Positions 9,778 through 16,515 of a DNA stretch of 64,000 nucleotides are shown one piece after another. Positions within the stretch are counted from its first letter, which is position 1, and every line of letters starts with the position of its first letter. The notes under the pieces were generated by a model. The model was given only the letters and a program-made list of their open reading frames with translations, did not search any database and was not told where the DNA came from. Origin of the DNA: Acidobacteriota bacterium (lineage in GTDB: Bacteria; Acidobacteriota; Terriglobia; Bryobacterales; Bryobacteraceae); the NCBI GenBank assembly GCA_018268935.1, contig JAFDVS010000028.1, positions 1 to 64,000 of the forward strand. The letters run 5' to 3'. Position numbers and translations under genes: made by a program.

Positions 9778-10494
9778 TTACCTCCTCAGCGTTTCTTCTG
9801 ACTGCGAGCCGTCTCGATAGACCGCTTCTACGGTGGTCCCATTGCCGGGCGAACTGACAATCTGCACGGCAACTCCCGCTTTCTCCGCGCGGTGCAGCAT
9901 CCAAAGCAGGCCAAAGCCTCCTTCTTCCGCCGCCGCCTTGGGATGAAATCCAATCCCGTTATCCTTCACTGTCAGGATAATCGAATCCAGCCTCGGTTGT
10001 ACCACCAATTCAAATAGATTTCCCCGCGAATGCTGCAGCGCATTCCTCAGGGATTCTTCCGCGATTTCATATAGCACCATCGACACAGGCAGTGGTGGAT
10101 GAACTTTTGAGTCCATCAGAAACCGGATTGTCGCTCCGGATTCTTCCCTGAGTCTTCCCACCATACTGTCCAATGCATAGCGCAATCCGGAGCGCGGCAC
10201 AAGGCTAGGGTTGAGGCGGTAGCTCAGCTCCCGCACATCGTTGACCGCCTTCTCCAGCAAATGTTGGACATCGGTGACCTGCATCGTTGCTTCCGGCGCA
10301 TGCTTCGACACATCCTGCCGCAGCACTTCCAGATGCAATCCGGCGACGGTCAGCACTTGTCCGATATCTTCATGCAGCACCCGCGCCACGTGCAGCAACT
10401 CGTCGCAACGGTGCCCCAGATCCCGGATCAACCGGTCTCTCAGTGCTTCCCGTGTTACGACATTTTCGCCCATTTTTGTTTGAAGCGCTATCAT
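9778..10494 (-). CDS. Soluble NarL-type sensor histidine kinase
   Basis: Using the ATG at 10494 gives 238 residues; ATG 10473 is also possible. Upstream in-frame codons are rejected because they lie across the divergent gene at 10552. The dimerisation region carries the phospho-His in VARVLHEDIGQVLT (HisKA_3 type), followed by an HATPase domain with N-box ESLRNALQHS, G1 VKDNGIGFH and G2 GGFGLLWMLHRAEKAG. No membrane segments or sensor domain are visible, so input is probably cytosolic or through a partner protein. Operon with the response regulator at 9001-9771. Confidence 0.88.
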   Translation of the reverse strand: MIALQTKMGENVVTREALRDRLIRDLGHRCDELLHVARVLHEDIGQVLTVAGLHLEVLRQDVSKHAPEATMQVTDVQHLLEKAVNDVRELSYRLNPSLVPRSGLRYALDSMVGRLREESGATIRFLMDSKVHPPLPVSMVLYEIAEESLRNALQHSRGNLFELVVQPRLDSIILTVKDNGIGFHPKAAAEEGGFGLLWMLHRAEKAGVAVQIVSSPGNGTTVEAVYRDGSQSEETLRR

Positions 10495-10551
10495 CCAACA
10501 TTTCGCAGCGTTTGGCAAGTGGCTTGCAATAGCGGACTTGGAGGTAGTAAC

Positions 10552-10917
10552 ATGACCAACCGCACGGCTCTCCTGCGACAAACCCTGAACCCCCTGCAAA
10601 CCCCCGTATCCAAAGGCAGCCGGGCCCGTTCCGCCGGAACCACCTTCCTCGCCGCACTGGACGAAGCGCGCGCGGTGGCGCCAAACCGCAGTCGCACTTC
10701 CGCCCAAAATTCGTCACCCGCCCAACCCGCCGTCACCAATCCTCAACCCGGTGACGTAGTAATCTCCCCCTTCAACCCGCTCGGTCTCCCCATCAGCGCC
10801 ACGCCCGCCCCCACCGCCGCCGAAGTGGCCGCCGACCCCACCCGCTGGCGCGGCACCTCCTTTGACCCCACTCTCACGCTGGGCCAAACCGTGATCCAGC
10901 AATACACCGAACCGTAA
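10552..10917 (+). CDS. Small hypothetical protein, Pro/Ala/Thr-rich
   Basis: A 121-residue protein of unknown function. The ATG at 10552 is preceded by a good GGAGGT ribosome site at 10540-10545, which decides the start. The middle is low complexity and rich in Ala, Pro, Ser and Thr and probably disordered; the end (FDPTLTLGQTVIQQYTEP) is more ordered in appearance. It is transcribed divergently from the histidine kinase with only 57 bp between starts, so a shared promoter region is possible. No family recognised. Confidence 0.55.
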   Translation: MTNRTALLRQTLNPLQTPVSKGSRARSAGTTFLAALDEARAVAPNRSRTSAQNSSPAQPAVTNPQPGDVVISPFNPLGLPISATPAPTAAEVAADPTRWRGTSFDPTLTLGQTVIQQYTEP

Positions 10918-10919
10918 AG

Positions 10920-11294
10920 CTAGAGGCTAATCCGTTTCCATTCCAACTTAGGACGCTGAAAGTTGATCAACAAAGCGACCCGCAGCCCCGACGCCCGCAA
11001 ATGCCCGATGCACTGTGCGGTATGAGGCATCACCAACGCCTCCACACATTTTAATTCCACGATAACCCGATCCTCGACAACCAAATCCGCGACGTAGTGT
11101 CCGACGTGTTGCCCCTTATAACTCACCGGATACTGAACCTGTTGAGCAACCTGCAACCCGCGCAACTCAAGCTCAAAAAGCAAGGCCCGCTCATAAACAC
11201 TCTCCCGGAATCCTGCTCCAAGTCCATTAGACACATCAAAGCAAGCCGCCAGAATCGCCTCCGTACAACTGTCACGCTCACCTTCAAAGGCCAT
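10920..11294 (-). CDS. GxxExxY-family protein
   Basis: A compact protein of 124 residues from ATG 11294 (a start at 11321 would add nine). It shows the family hallmark GLGAGFRESVYERAL near the N-terminus, followed by beta strands and VIVELKCVEAL, which resembles the E-x-K motif of PD-(D/E)XK nuclease-fold proteins. Function of the family is not established; a nuclease-like fold is inference. It converges on the gene ending at 10917 with a 2-bp gap. Short tandem CATCGGTGTC units lie immediately upstream. Confidence 0.75.
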   Translation of the reverse strand: MAFEGERDSCTEAILAACFDVSNGLGAGFRESVYERALLFELELRGLQVAQQVQYPVSYKGQHVGHYVADLVVEDRVIVELKCVEALVMPHTAQCIGHLRASGLRVALLINFQRPKLEWKRISL

Positions 11295-11328
11295 AAACAA
11301 GAGGGTGCCTTCAGCCCTCAAAAATTCT

Positions 11329-11361
11329 CATCAGTGCATATCGGTGTCCATCGGTGTCCCA
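11329..11361. repeat. Short tandem CATCGGTGTC-type units upstream of GxxExxY gene
   Basis: About three imperfect 10-11 bp units (ATCAGTGCAT, ATCGGTGTCC, ATCGGTGTCC) sit just upstream of the GxxExxY gene start. The rest of the gap to 11520 is unusually AT-rich for this genome, including GAAAAATATT at 11421-11430 and two copies of TTATCAACCA at 11440-11449 and 11451-11460. GAAAAATATT also occurs beside the array at 7402-7431. Confidence 0.45.
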
Positions 11362-11520
11362 GGAAGCAATGTCCCGGACTCACCTAATCCACCCCAATCC
11401 GAACCCATTCACTCATCCGCGAAAAATATTTCCATATATTTATCAACCAATTATCAACCATAATCACAAAATCCTCCCATCCTTCCTGGTATCCTCAAGC
11501 CAGACAAGGAGCCCACTCAA

Positions 11521-12180
11521 ATGTCGACCCAATCTCAAATCGACGCCAATCGCGCCAACTCGCAGCATTCCACCGGCCCGCGCACCCAGGCCGGTAAAGA
11601 AAAGGTCTCCCAAAACGCCACGCGTCACGGCCTCTCATCGAGATATCTTCCTCTATCCGACGCCGAGCGCCCTCTCTTCGAGGCCATGGAAGCCGACCTG
11701 CGCCGTCAGGTCGTTCCCACCGGCGCTCTTCAGGAATCGATATTCATCGAGCTCGCCGCCGCTGCCTGGAAACGCAGCGTCGTCCTTCGCCTGCTCTCCC
11801 AAGCCACCAACTGCACCGAAGACATGTTCACTTGCGAAAACGACAAAGTCCGCAAGCTCATGCGCCACAAAGCCGACCAGGACCGTGCCTTCAACCGCTC
11901 TCTCCGCCAGCTTAAAGATATCCAGAACTCCGACCTGCAGCGCAAAGCCGCGCTCTATGCTCATGCCACCAAAAACCCCAACGCGGACCTCTCCGGATAC
12001 CCCGGTCTGGCCAACTACCACAAATTTACAAAACAAGCCCAATCCTTCCCAACCAACTTCGAAAACCTTACCCCTGAAGCTCTCCAGCAAGCCCAAAAAC
12101 AGGCCGAAATGAACCGGCAGCAGTTCCGTCAGTATGTCGATGACTTCTACTCCGGGCTGTACACCCCCAAGGCGGCATGA
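11521..12180 (+). CDS. Hypothetical protein with NSxxSTGPRT...NAxRHGL N-terminal motif
   Basis: A 219-residue protein, largely helical and charged. The first 40 residues contain ANRANSQHSTGPRTQAGK followed by NATRHGLSS, a motif I recognise from many uncharacterised acidobacterial and planctomycete proteins; its function is not known. The C-terminal part is Gln/Asn/Lys-rich (ALQQAQKQAEMNRQQ). The start ATG lies after an AAGGAG ribosome site near 11507. It ends 24 bp before the BMC aldolase gene but looks unrelated to microcompartments. Confidence 0.6.
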   Translation: MSTQSQIDANRANSQHSTGPRTQAGKEKVSQNATRHGLSSRYLPLSDAERPLFEAMEADLRRQVVPTGALQESIFIELAAAAWKRSVVLRLLSQATNCTEDMFTCENDKVRKLMRHKADQDRAFNRSLRQLKDIQNSDLQRKAALYAHATKNPNADLSGYPGLANYHKFTKQAQSFPTNFENLTPEALQQAQKQAEMNRQQFRQYVDDFYSGLYTPKAA

Positions 12181-12187
12181 ACCCTGA

Positions 12188-12193
12188 TACAAT
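12188..12193 (+). promoter_or_regulatory. Possible -10 element of the BMC operon
   Basis: TACAAT lies 11 bp upstream of the aldolase ATG. If used, the transcript would be nearly leaderless. No convincing -35 hexamer is visible at the expected distance, so support is weak. Confidence 0.2.
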
Positions 12194-12204
12194 CGAACAT
12201 TCGG

Positions 12205-12984
12205 ATGCCTAAAACAGAGCGTGAGCTGCGGCAGGATATCGTCGAAATCGGCCGCCTCGTATTTCAGAAAGGTTGGGTTGCCGCCAACGACGGCAACATC
12301 AGCATTCGCCTCGACGAGTCCCGCATCCTTTGTACGCCCACCGGCGTTTGCAAAGGAATGATGCACCCCGACGACCTCATTATTTGCGACCTCAAAGGCA
12401 ACAAGCTCGAAGGCCGCAAAGAGCGTACCTCGGAAATCATGATGCATCTCACCATCTACGGACTGCGCTCCGACGTTCGTGCCGTCGTCCACGCGCATCC
12501 GCCGGTTTCTACCGGTTTCGCCACCGCGGGCCGGCCGCTCAACCAGGCTCTGCTCCCCGAAGTCATCATCGGTCTCGGCTGTGTCCCGCTCGCCGGCTAC
12601 GGTCTCCCCGGGACAGACGCGCTCACCGAACCGATGCTGCCGTACATCCCGAAATACAACGCGCTCATGCTCGCCAACCACGGCGCCGTCGCCTACGGCG
12701 AAGAGGTCTTCCAGGCCTATTTCCGCATGGAAACCGTCGAGCATTACGCCCGCATCGCCCTTGTCGCTGAACTGCTCGGTGGACCCACCGTCCTGCCGCG
12801 CACCGAAGTCAACAAGCTGCTCGATGCCCGCACCCGTTACGGCATCAAAGCGAAAGTTTCCGGCGAACCCGGCTGCCCCGTCGTGGCTGAAGAGGTTTCC
12901 GGTTCCGATGGCAAAATCACGGTCACCCGCGACGAACTCGTCGCTCTCGTCGAGGAGGCGCTCCGCGCCCGCGGCCTGGCTTGA
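12205..12984 (+). CDS. Class II (fuculose-phosphate-type) aldolase, BMC-associated
   Basis: A 259-residue class II aldolase/adducin-fold enzyme. The zinc ligands are H96 and H98 (VVHAHPP) and H159 (ANHGAV), with catalytic acid E77 (TSEIMMH) and phosphate-binding GNIS (30-33) and TPTG (44-47); the order and spacing match FucA-type aldolases. Such enzymes cleave L-fuculose- or L-rhamnulose-1-phosphate to dihydroxyacetone phosphate and L-lactaldehyde. After the catalytic core there is an extra ~60-residue tail ending in an Ala/Glu/Leu helix (DELVALVEEALRARGLA) joined by a Gly/Ser linker, resembling a BMC encapsulation peptide. It is the first gene of a tight run with four shell-protein genes, so it is the probable enclosed enzyme. 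The exact sugar phosphate is inference. Confidence 0.85.
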   Translation: MPKTERELRQDIVEIGRLVFQKGWVAANDGNISIRLDESRILCTPTGVCKGMMHPDDLIICDLKGNKLEGRKERTSEIMMHLTIYGLRSDVRAVVHAHPPVSTGFATAGRPLNQALLPEVIIGLGCVPLAGYGLPGTDALTEPMLPYIPKYNALMLANHGAVAYGEEVFQAYFRMETVEHYARIALVAELLGGPTVLPRTEVNKLLDARTRYGIKAKVSGEPGCPVVAEEVSGSDGKITVTRDELVALVEEALRARGLA

Positions 12985-13032
12985 CACGCCTTGCGCTAAG
13001 ACTCAATGATGGAAGTTTCGATTGGAGGTTGA

Positions 13033-13317
13033 ATGGGGGAAGCTCTAGGAATGATTGAAACCCGCGGTCTGGTGGCCATGATTGAAGCCGCCGACGCGAT
13101 GGTGAAAGCCGCCAAGGTCACTTTGGTCGGTTGGGAAAAGATTGGCTCCGGTTACGTCACCGCCCTCGTGCGGGGCGATGTCGCCGCCGTCCGCGCGGCC
13201 ACCGATGCAGGCGCCGCCGCTGCCCGCCGTGTCGGCGAACTCGTCAGCGTGCACGTCATCCCGCGCCCGCACCCCAGCCTCGAAGACGTCCTGCCCATCG
13301 GCAAGAGCACGAAGTAA
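13033..13317 (+). CDS. BMC-domain hexameric microcompartment shell protein (BMC-H)
   Basis: A 94-residue single-domain PF00936 protein. It begins with the canonical [20 protein letters not shown], continues with the pore-loop segment EKIGSGYVT and ends with [13 protein letters not shown], all typical of CcmK/EutM/PduA hexamers that tile the shell facets. The pore lining around KIGSG would admit small polar metabolites. The ATG at 13033 follows a GGAGG ribosome site at about 13024. The stop overlaps the next ATG by one base (TAATG), implying translational coupling with the first vertex protein. Confidence 0.95.
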   Translation: MGEALGMIETRGLVAMIEAADAMVKAAKVTLVGWEKIGSGYVTALVRGDVAAVRAATDAGAAAARRVGELVSVHVIPRPHPSLEDVLPIGKSTK

Positions 13318-13604
13318 TGATTCTCGCCCGCGTGGTGGGGAACGTAGTCGCGACGCGCAAAGATCCGCGCCTCGAAGGCAAGAAACTCCTCCTCATCAAG
13401 CCCGTCTCTCCCGACGGAAAGGAAGAATCGAACTACGTCATCGCCGTTGACTCGGTCGGCGCAGGCGCCCGCGAACTCGTCATTGCAGTTGCCGGAAGTT
13501 CCGCCCGTATGGCTGAAGGTTGCAAGGATAACCCTGTCGACACGGCCATCATCGGTATTGTCGACAGCGTCTCCCTCGACGAACAACACAAGAAGAAAGG
13601 GTGA
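13317..13604 (+). CDS. EutN/CcmL-family pentameric vertex protein 1 (BMC-P)
   Basis: A 95-residue PF03319 protein: begins with ILARVVGNVVATRKDPRLEG, has KLLLIKPVSPDG, the AVDSVGAGARELV core and ends IIGIVDSV, as in EutN/CcmL proteins that close icosahedral shell vertices. ATG at 13317 overlaps the stop of the BMC-H gene. One of three consecutive paralogues. Confidence 0.93.
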   Translation: MILARVVGNVVATRKDPRLEGKKLLLIKPVSPDGKEESNYVIAVDSVGAGARELVIAVAGSSARMAEGCKDNPVDTAIIGIVDSVSLDEQHKKKG

Positions 13605-13611
13605 GCCGGAA

Positions 13612-13902
13612 GTGTTCCTCGCCCAAGTCATCGGCCGCGTCTGGGCCACCATCAAAGACCCCAAGCTCGAAGGCCAGCGCATGCTCATCATCCAGCCGGT
13701 GACTCCGGAACTTACCCCTACCGGTAAGCGCATCATCGTCCTCGATTCCGTCGGAGCCGGCGCAGGCGAACTCGTCTATTGCTGCCGCGGCAAGGAGTCG
13801 AGCTTCCCCTTCCTTCCCGCCGAAGTCACCACCGATACCTGCATCGTGGGCATCGTCGATGAGCTCCATGTGAAGCGCCCGCCCAAGGAGTCCGAATGCT
13901 GA
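13612..13902 (+). CDS. EutN/CcmL-family pentameric vertex protein 2 (BMC-P)
   Basis: A 96-residue PF03319 protein. The best start is GTG 13612, seven bases after the previous stop; no in-frame ATG fits without overlapping that gene. It reads FLAQVIGRVWATIKDPKLEG, RMLIIQPVTPE, VLDSVGAGAGELVYC and CIVGIVDEL. It is longer in its central loop than the first paralogue (SSFPFLPAEVTT). The last bases overlap the start of paralogue 3 (ATGCTGA). Confidence 0.9.
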   Translation: MFLAQVIGRVWATIKDPKLEGQRMLIIQPVTPELTPTGKRIIVLDSVGAGAGELVYCCRGKESSFPFLPAEVTTDTCIVGIVDELHVKRPPKESEC

Positions 13903-14165
13903 TCGCCCGCGTTATCGGCGAAGTCGTCGCCACCCAGCATCACTCCAGTCACGATGGCCAGAAGACTCTCATCGTGCAGCCACTCAATCTCGATGGCACT
14001 GACCGCGGCGATGCTGTCGTTGCCATGGATGCCGTCGATGCAGGCATCGGCGACAGAGTCTTGCTCGTCACGGAAGGCTTCTCCGCCATGACTGCCGTCG
14101 GCCGCCCCAACTCCCCCATCGACATGGCCGTCATCGGCGTCATTGATCGCATCGATATGCTCTAA
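13896..14165 (+). CDS. EutN/CcmL-family pentameric vertex protein 3 (BMC-P)
   Basis: An 89-residue PF03319 protein (LIARVIGEVVATQHHSSHDG, VAMDAVDAGIGDRVLL, AVIGVIDRIDML). It is the most divergent of the three, with DAVDAG where the others have DSVGAG. The ATG at 13896 overlaps the upstream stop. Three vertex-protein paralogues with an aldolase are characteristic of PVM-type and related fucose/rhamnose BMC loci described in Planctomycetes and Verrucomicrobia (established knowledge). Confidence 0.92.
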   Translation: MLIARVIGEVVATQHHSSHDGQKTLIVQPLNLDGTDRGDAVVAMDAVDAGIGDRVLLVTEGFSAMTAVGRPNSPIDMAVIGVIDRIDML

Positions 14166-14173
14166 TTGAGGGA

Positions 14174-14785
14174 ATGGTCGCTGCACTCGTTCTGTCGCTC
14201 TTCTTTGCCCCTCAGGTCGAACATCAGAAGCACCACCCGCCGCGCAATCCCGAAGAATACGCCAAAATCCTCGAGAACCCCCAGCGCGATGCCTGGCAGA
14301 AACCTCATGAAGTCATCCAGGCCCTGAAGCTTCGCCCCGACGAAGTCATAGCCGACATCGGAGCCGGTTCCGGCTACTTCGCCCGCCGCTTCGCGCACCA
14401 CGTGAAGCAGGTCTTTGCTGTCGACATCGATGCCAAGCTGCTCGCCATCATTGCCAAGCACGGCGCACCGAACATCAAGAACGTGCTCGCAGCCCCCGAC
14501 AATCCGCGCCTCGCCGACGCCAGCGTCGACACCGTCTTCATCTGTGATGTGCTCCATCACATTGACGCCCGGCCAGCCTATTACGCCAAACTCACCAAGG
14601 CGCTGAAGCCCGGCGGCCGTATTGTCATCGTCGACTTCTTCAAGAAACCGCTACCCGTCGGCCCGCCGCCTGCCATGAAGCTGAGCGAAGAGGAAGTCAC
14701 CGCCGAGCTCAAAGCCGCCGGCTACAAGGTTGCTGAGACACACACCTTCCTGCCGCACCAATACTTCCTGGTTTTTAAGCGCTAG
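14174..14785 (+). CDS. Class I SAM-dependent methyltransferase with N-terminal leader
   Basis: A 203-residue protein starting 8 bp after the last vertex-protein gene, so probably on the same transcript. The first ~13 residues are hydrophobic (MVAALVLSLFFAP), then a His/Pro-rich linker and a methyltransferase 11/25-type domain: motif I VIADIGAGSGYFARR, VFAVDIDAKLL, FICDVLHHID and KPGGRIVIVDFF. Substrate unknown; a role in the microcompartment is not indicated by the sequence. Like the protein at 7444-8019 it combines a SAM-binding fold with an apparent signal peptide. Confidence 0.8.
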   Translation: MVAALVLSLFFAPQVEHQKHHPPRNPEEYAKILENPQRDAWQKPHEVIQALKLRPDEVIADIGAGSGYFARRFAHHVKQVFAVDIDAKLLAIIAKHGAPNIKNVLAAPDNPRLADASVDTVFICDVLHHIDARPAYYAKLTKALKPGGRIVIVDFFKKPLPVGPPPAMKLSEEEVTAELKAAGYKVAETHTFLPHQYFLVFKR

Positions 14786-14787
14786 GC

Positions 14788-15141
14788 TTACTGAACCTTC
14801 TTCACCTTGTACTCTAAGGTCTGCCCCGCCACGTTCACCGTCATGGCAATCTCGTTGCCCATCACTTTGCCTTTGTAATCGGCTTCCAAGTCGTTGCCAT
14901 CGAACTTGAGCTGGATCTTGAAGGTGAGCGTGTCCCCGCTAACCTTCCCGTTCATAATCGGCGACTTGCCCATCAGCGTGCTCACCGTCTCGCCGGTGAG
15001 CTTGTCTCCGTCCACCTTGAACACGAACGTGCGCTCCGCGCTCCCGTTCGGTGTTTCCACCATCCCTTTCCACGTGCCGCTGACATCAGCGGCCAATACC
15101 GAAGACGCCAGCAATACCAGCGCAACTAACATCCGTCTCAT
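14788..15141 (-). CDS. Small exported beta-rich protein
   Basis: Starting at ATG 15141, which has a well-spaced GGAGGT ribosome site upstream, the protein has 117 residues. A signal peptide (MRRMLVALVLLASSVLA) is followed by DVSGTWKGMVETPNG and alternating beta strands (KVDGDKLTGETVS, GKVSGDTLTFKIQL), a pattern common in small lipocalin-like or beta-barrel periplasmic proteins of acidobacteria. No catalytic motif seen. It converges on the methyltransferase with a 2-bp gap. Confidence 0.7.
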   Translation of the reverse strand: MRRMLVALVLLASSVLAADVSGTWKGMVETPNGSAERTFVFKVDGDKLTGETVSTLMGKSPIMNGKVSGDTLTFKIQLKFDGNDLEADYKGKVMGNEIAMTVNVAGQTLEYKVKKVQ

Positions 15142-15153
15142 GGCGAGCACCTC

Positions 15154-16515
15154 CTAAGCAAGGTCGGTCAGGTACTCAATCTTACCAGTGCTGTCTCCCA
15201 ATTTCTCGGGCCGTACTCCGCTCAGGTCCAACATCGACATGAGAAGGTTCGTCATCGGCGTACCCTTCTTGTAGCGCACGTGCCGCCCGCCTTTAATGCG
15301 GTTCGCGCCGCCGCCGGCAAACAACAACGGCAGATCCAAATGATCGTGCCGGTTGCCGTCGCTGATGCTGCTGCCATACACCACCATCGAATGATCCAGC
15401 AGTGTGCCGTCGCCGTCCTTCGTGTTCTGCAGCTTCGTGAGGAACCGCGCCACCATCTCCACGTGATGCTGATCAATCCTCTGCAGCCGGTCAATCTTGG
15501 ATGGATCGTTGAAGTGATGCGACAAGCCGTGATGCGCATCCGGCACTCCGATCGAGCGGTAAGTCCGGTTGCCGCCTTCGCGCCCGATCATGAACGTGAT
15601 CACCCGCGTCAGATCCGCCTGCCAGGCCACCGTCATCAGATCGAACATCACATCGATGTGCTCTTCAAACGTCGGCGGAATGCCCGCCGGTCGATCAATC
15701 GCCGGCAACTTCGCCGAGTCCGTATTCCGTTCCTCGATCTTCTGAATCCGCCGTTCGATCTCGCGCACTGACTCCAGATACTCCGTCAGCTTCCGCTTGT
15801 CACCGGCGCCGAGGTCGGCGCCAAGCCGCGCTGCATCTTCTCTCACGAAGTCCAGGATGCTTCTGTCCTGCCGCGCCTGCAATGCGCGGGCCGCCGGGTC
15901 CGTCGTCTCACCATCGCCGAACAGCCGTTCAAACACCGCCCGCGGATTGATCTCCGGAGGCAGCGGTGTCGTCGGCGAACTCCACGAGATCGTGTTGCTG
16001 TAAGCGCAGCTATATCCCGAATCGCAGCCGCCTACCATGCGGTTGTCTTCCAGCCCCAGTTCAAGCGAAGGCAGCGTCGTCTGCTTGCCGATCTCCTTGG
16101 CCGCAATCTGATCCGCCGATATGCCGGCATAGATGTCAGCGCCTTCGGTCTTCTTCGGATGCGCGCCGGTCAGCCACGTCGCGCCCGCGCGGGCGTGATC
16201 GCCTGCGCCATCGCCCAGCGCCTGCCCGTTGTAATGATCCAGGCCCGACATCACGATCATCCGCTCGCGGAAGGCTTCCACCGGCTTCAGTGTCTTCGTG
16301 AACTCGTAGTCCTTGCCTTCGCCCTTCGGAGTCCAGTCCTTCATGATGATCCCGTTCGGCACATAGAGGAACGCCATGCGTGTCGCTGCGCTCACCGGGT
16401 TCGCTCCCGGAGCAGCCAGCGCCGGAACCATCGAATCGAGCACCGGCAACGCAATCGCCGTACCGAAGCCGCGCAACAACGCGCGCCGCGAGAGAGCCTT
16501 CTTCGTGATGATCAT
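15154..16515 (-). CDS. DUF1552 exported protein
   Basis: A 453-residue protein from ATG 16515. It starts with a Tat-type leader (KKALSRRALLRGFGTAIALP) and contains the DUF1552 hallmarks FLYVPNGIIMKDWTP, MSGLDHYNGQALGDGAGDHARAG and SCAYSNTISWSSPTTPLPPE. DUF1552 proteins are always seen next to DUF1592-type cytochromes in planctomycetes, acidobacteria and myxobacteria and may be periplasmic hydrolases of alkaline-phosphatase-like fold, but their activity is unknown. The start codon overlaps the stop of the upstream cytochrome gene (ATGA), so the two are translationally coupled. Confidence 0.9.
   Translation of the reverse strand: MIITKKALSRRALLRGFGTAIALPVLDSMVPALAAPGANPVSAATRMAFLYVPNGIIMKDWTPKGEGKDYEFTKTLKPVEAFRERMIVMSGLDHYNGQALGDGAGDHARAGATWLTGAHPKKTEGADIYAGISADQIAAKEIGKQTTLPSLELGLEDNRMVGGCDSGYSCAYSNTISWSSPTTPLPPEINPRAVFERLFGDGETTDPAARALQARQDRSILDFVREDAARLGADLGAGDKRKLTEYLESVREIERRIQKIEERNTDSAKLPAIDRPAGIPPTFEEHIDVMFDLMTVAWQADLTRVITFMIGREGGNRTYRSIGVPDAHHGLSHHFNDPSKIDRLQRIDQHHVEMVARFLTKLQNTKDGDGTLLDHSMVVYGSSISDGNRHDHLDLPLLFAGGGANRIKGGRHVRYKKGTPMTNLLMSMLDLSGVRPEKLGDSTGKIEYLTDLA

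Noticed and set aside
11413..11475. AT-rich stretch with two TTATCAACCA copies as a replication origin
   Set aside because: The copies differ from the DnaA-box consensus TTATCCACA at two positions, only two are present, and the composition switch lies several kb away.
12205..14785. The methyltransferase at 14174-14785 as a microcompartment enzyme
   Set aside because: It follows the shell genes closely but has an export leader and no encapsulation-type helix, so only co-transcription can be claimed.
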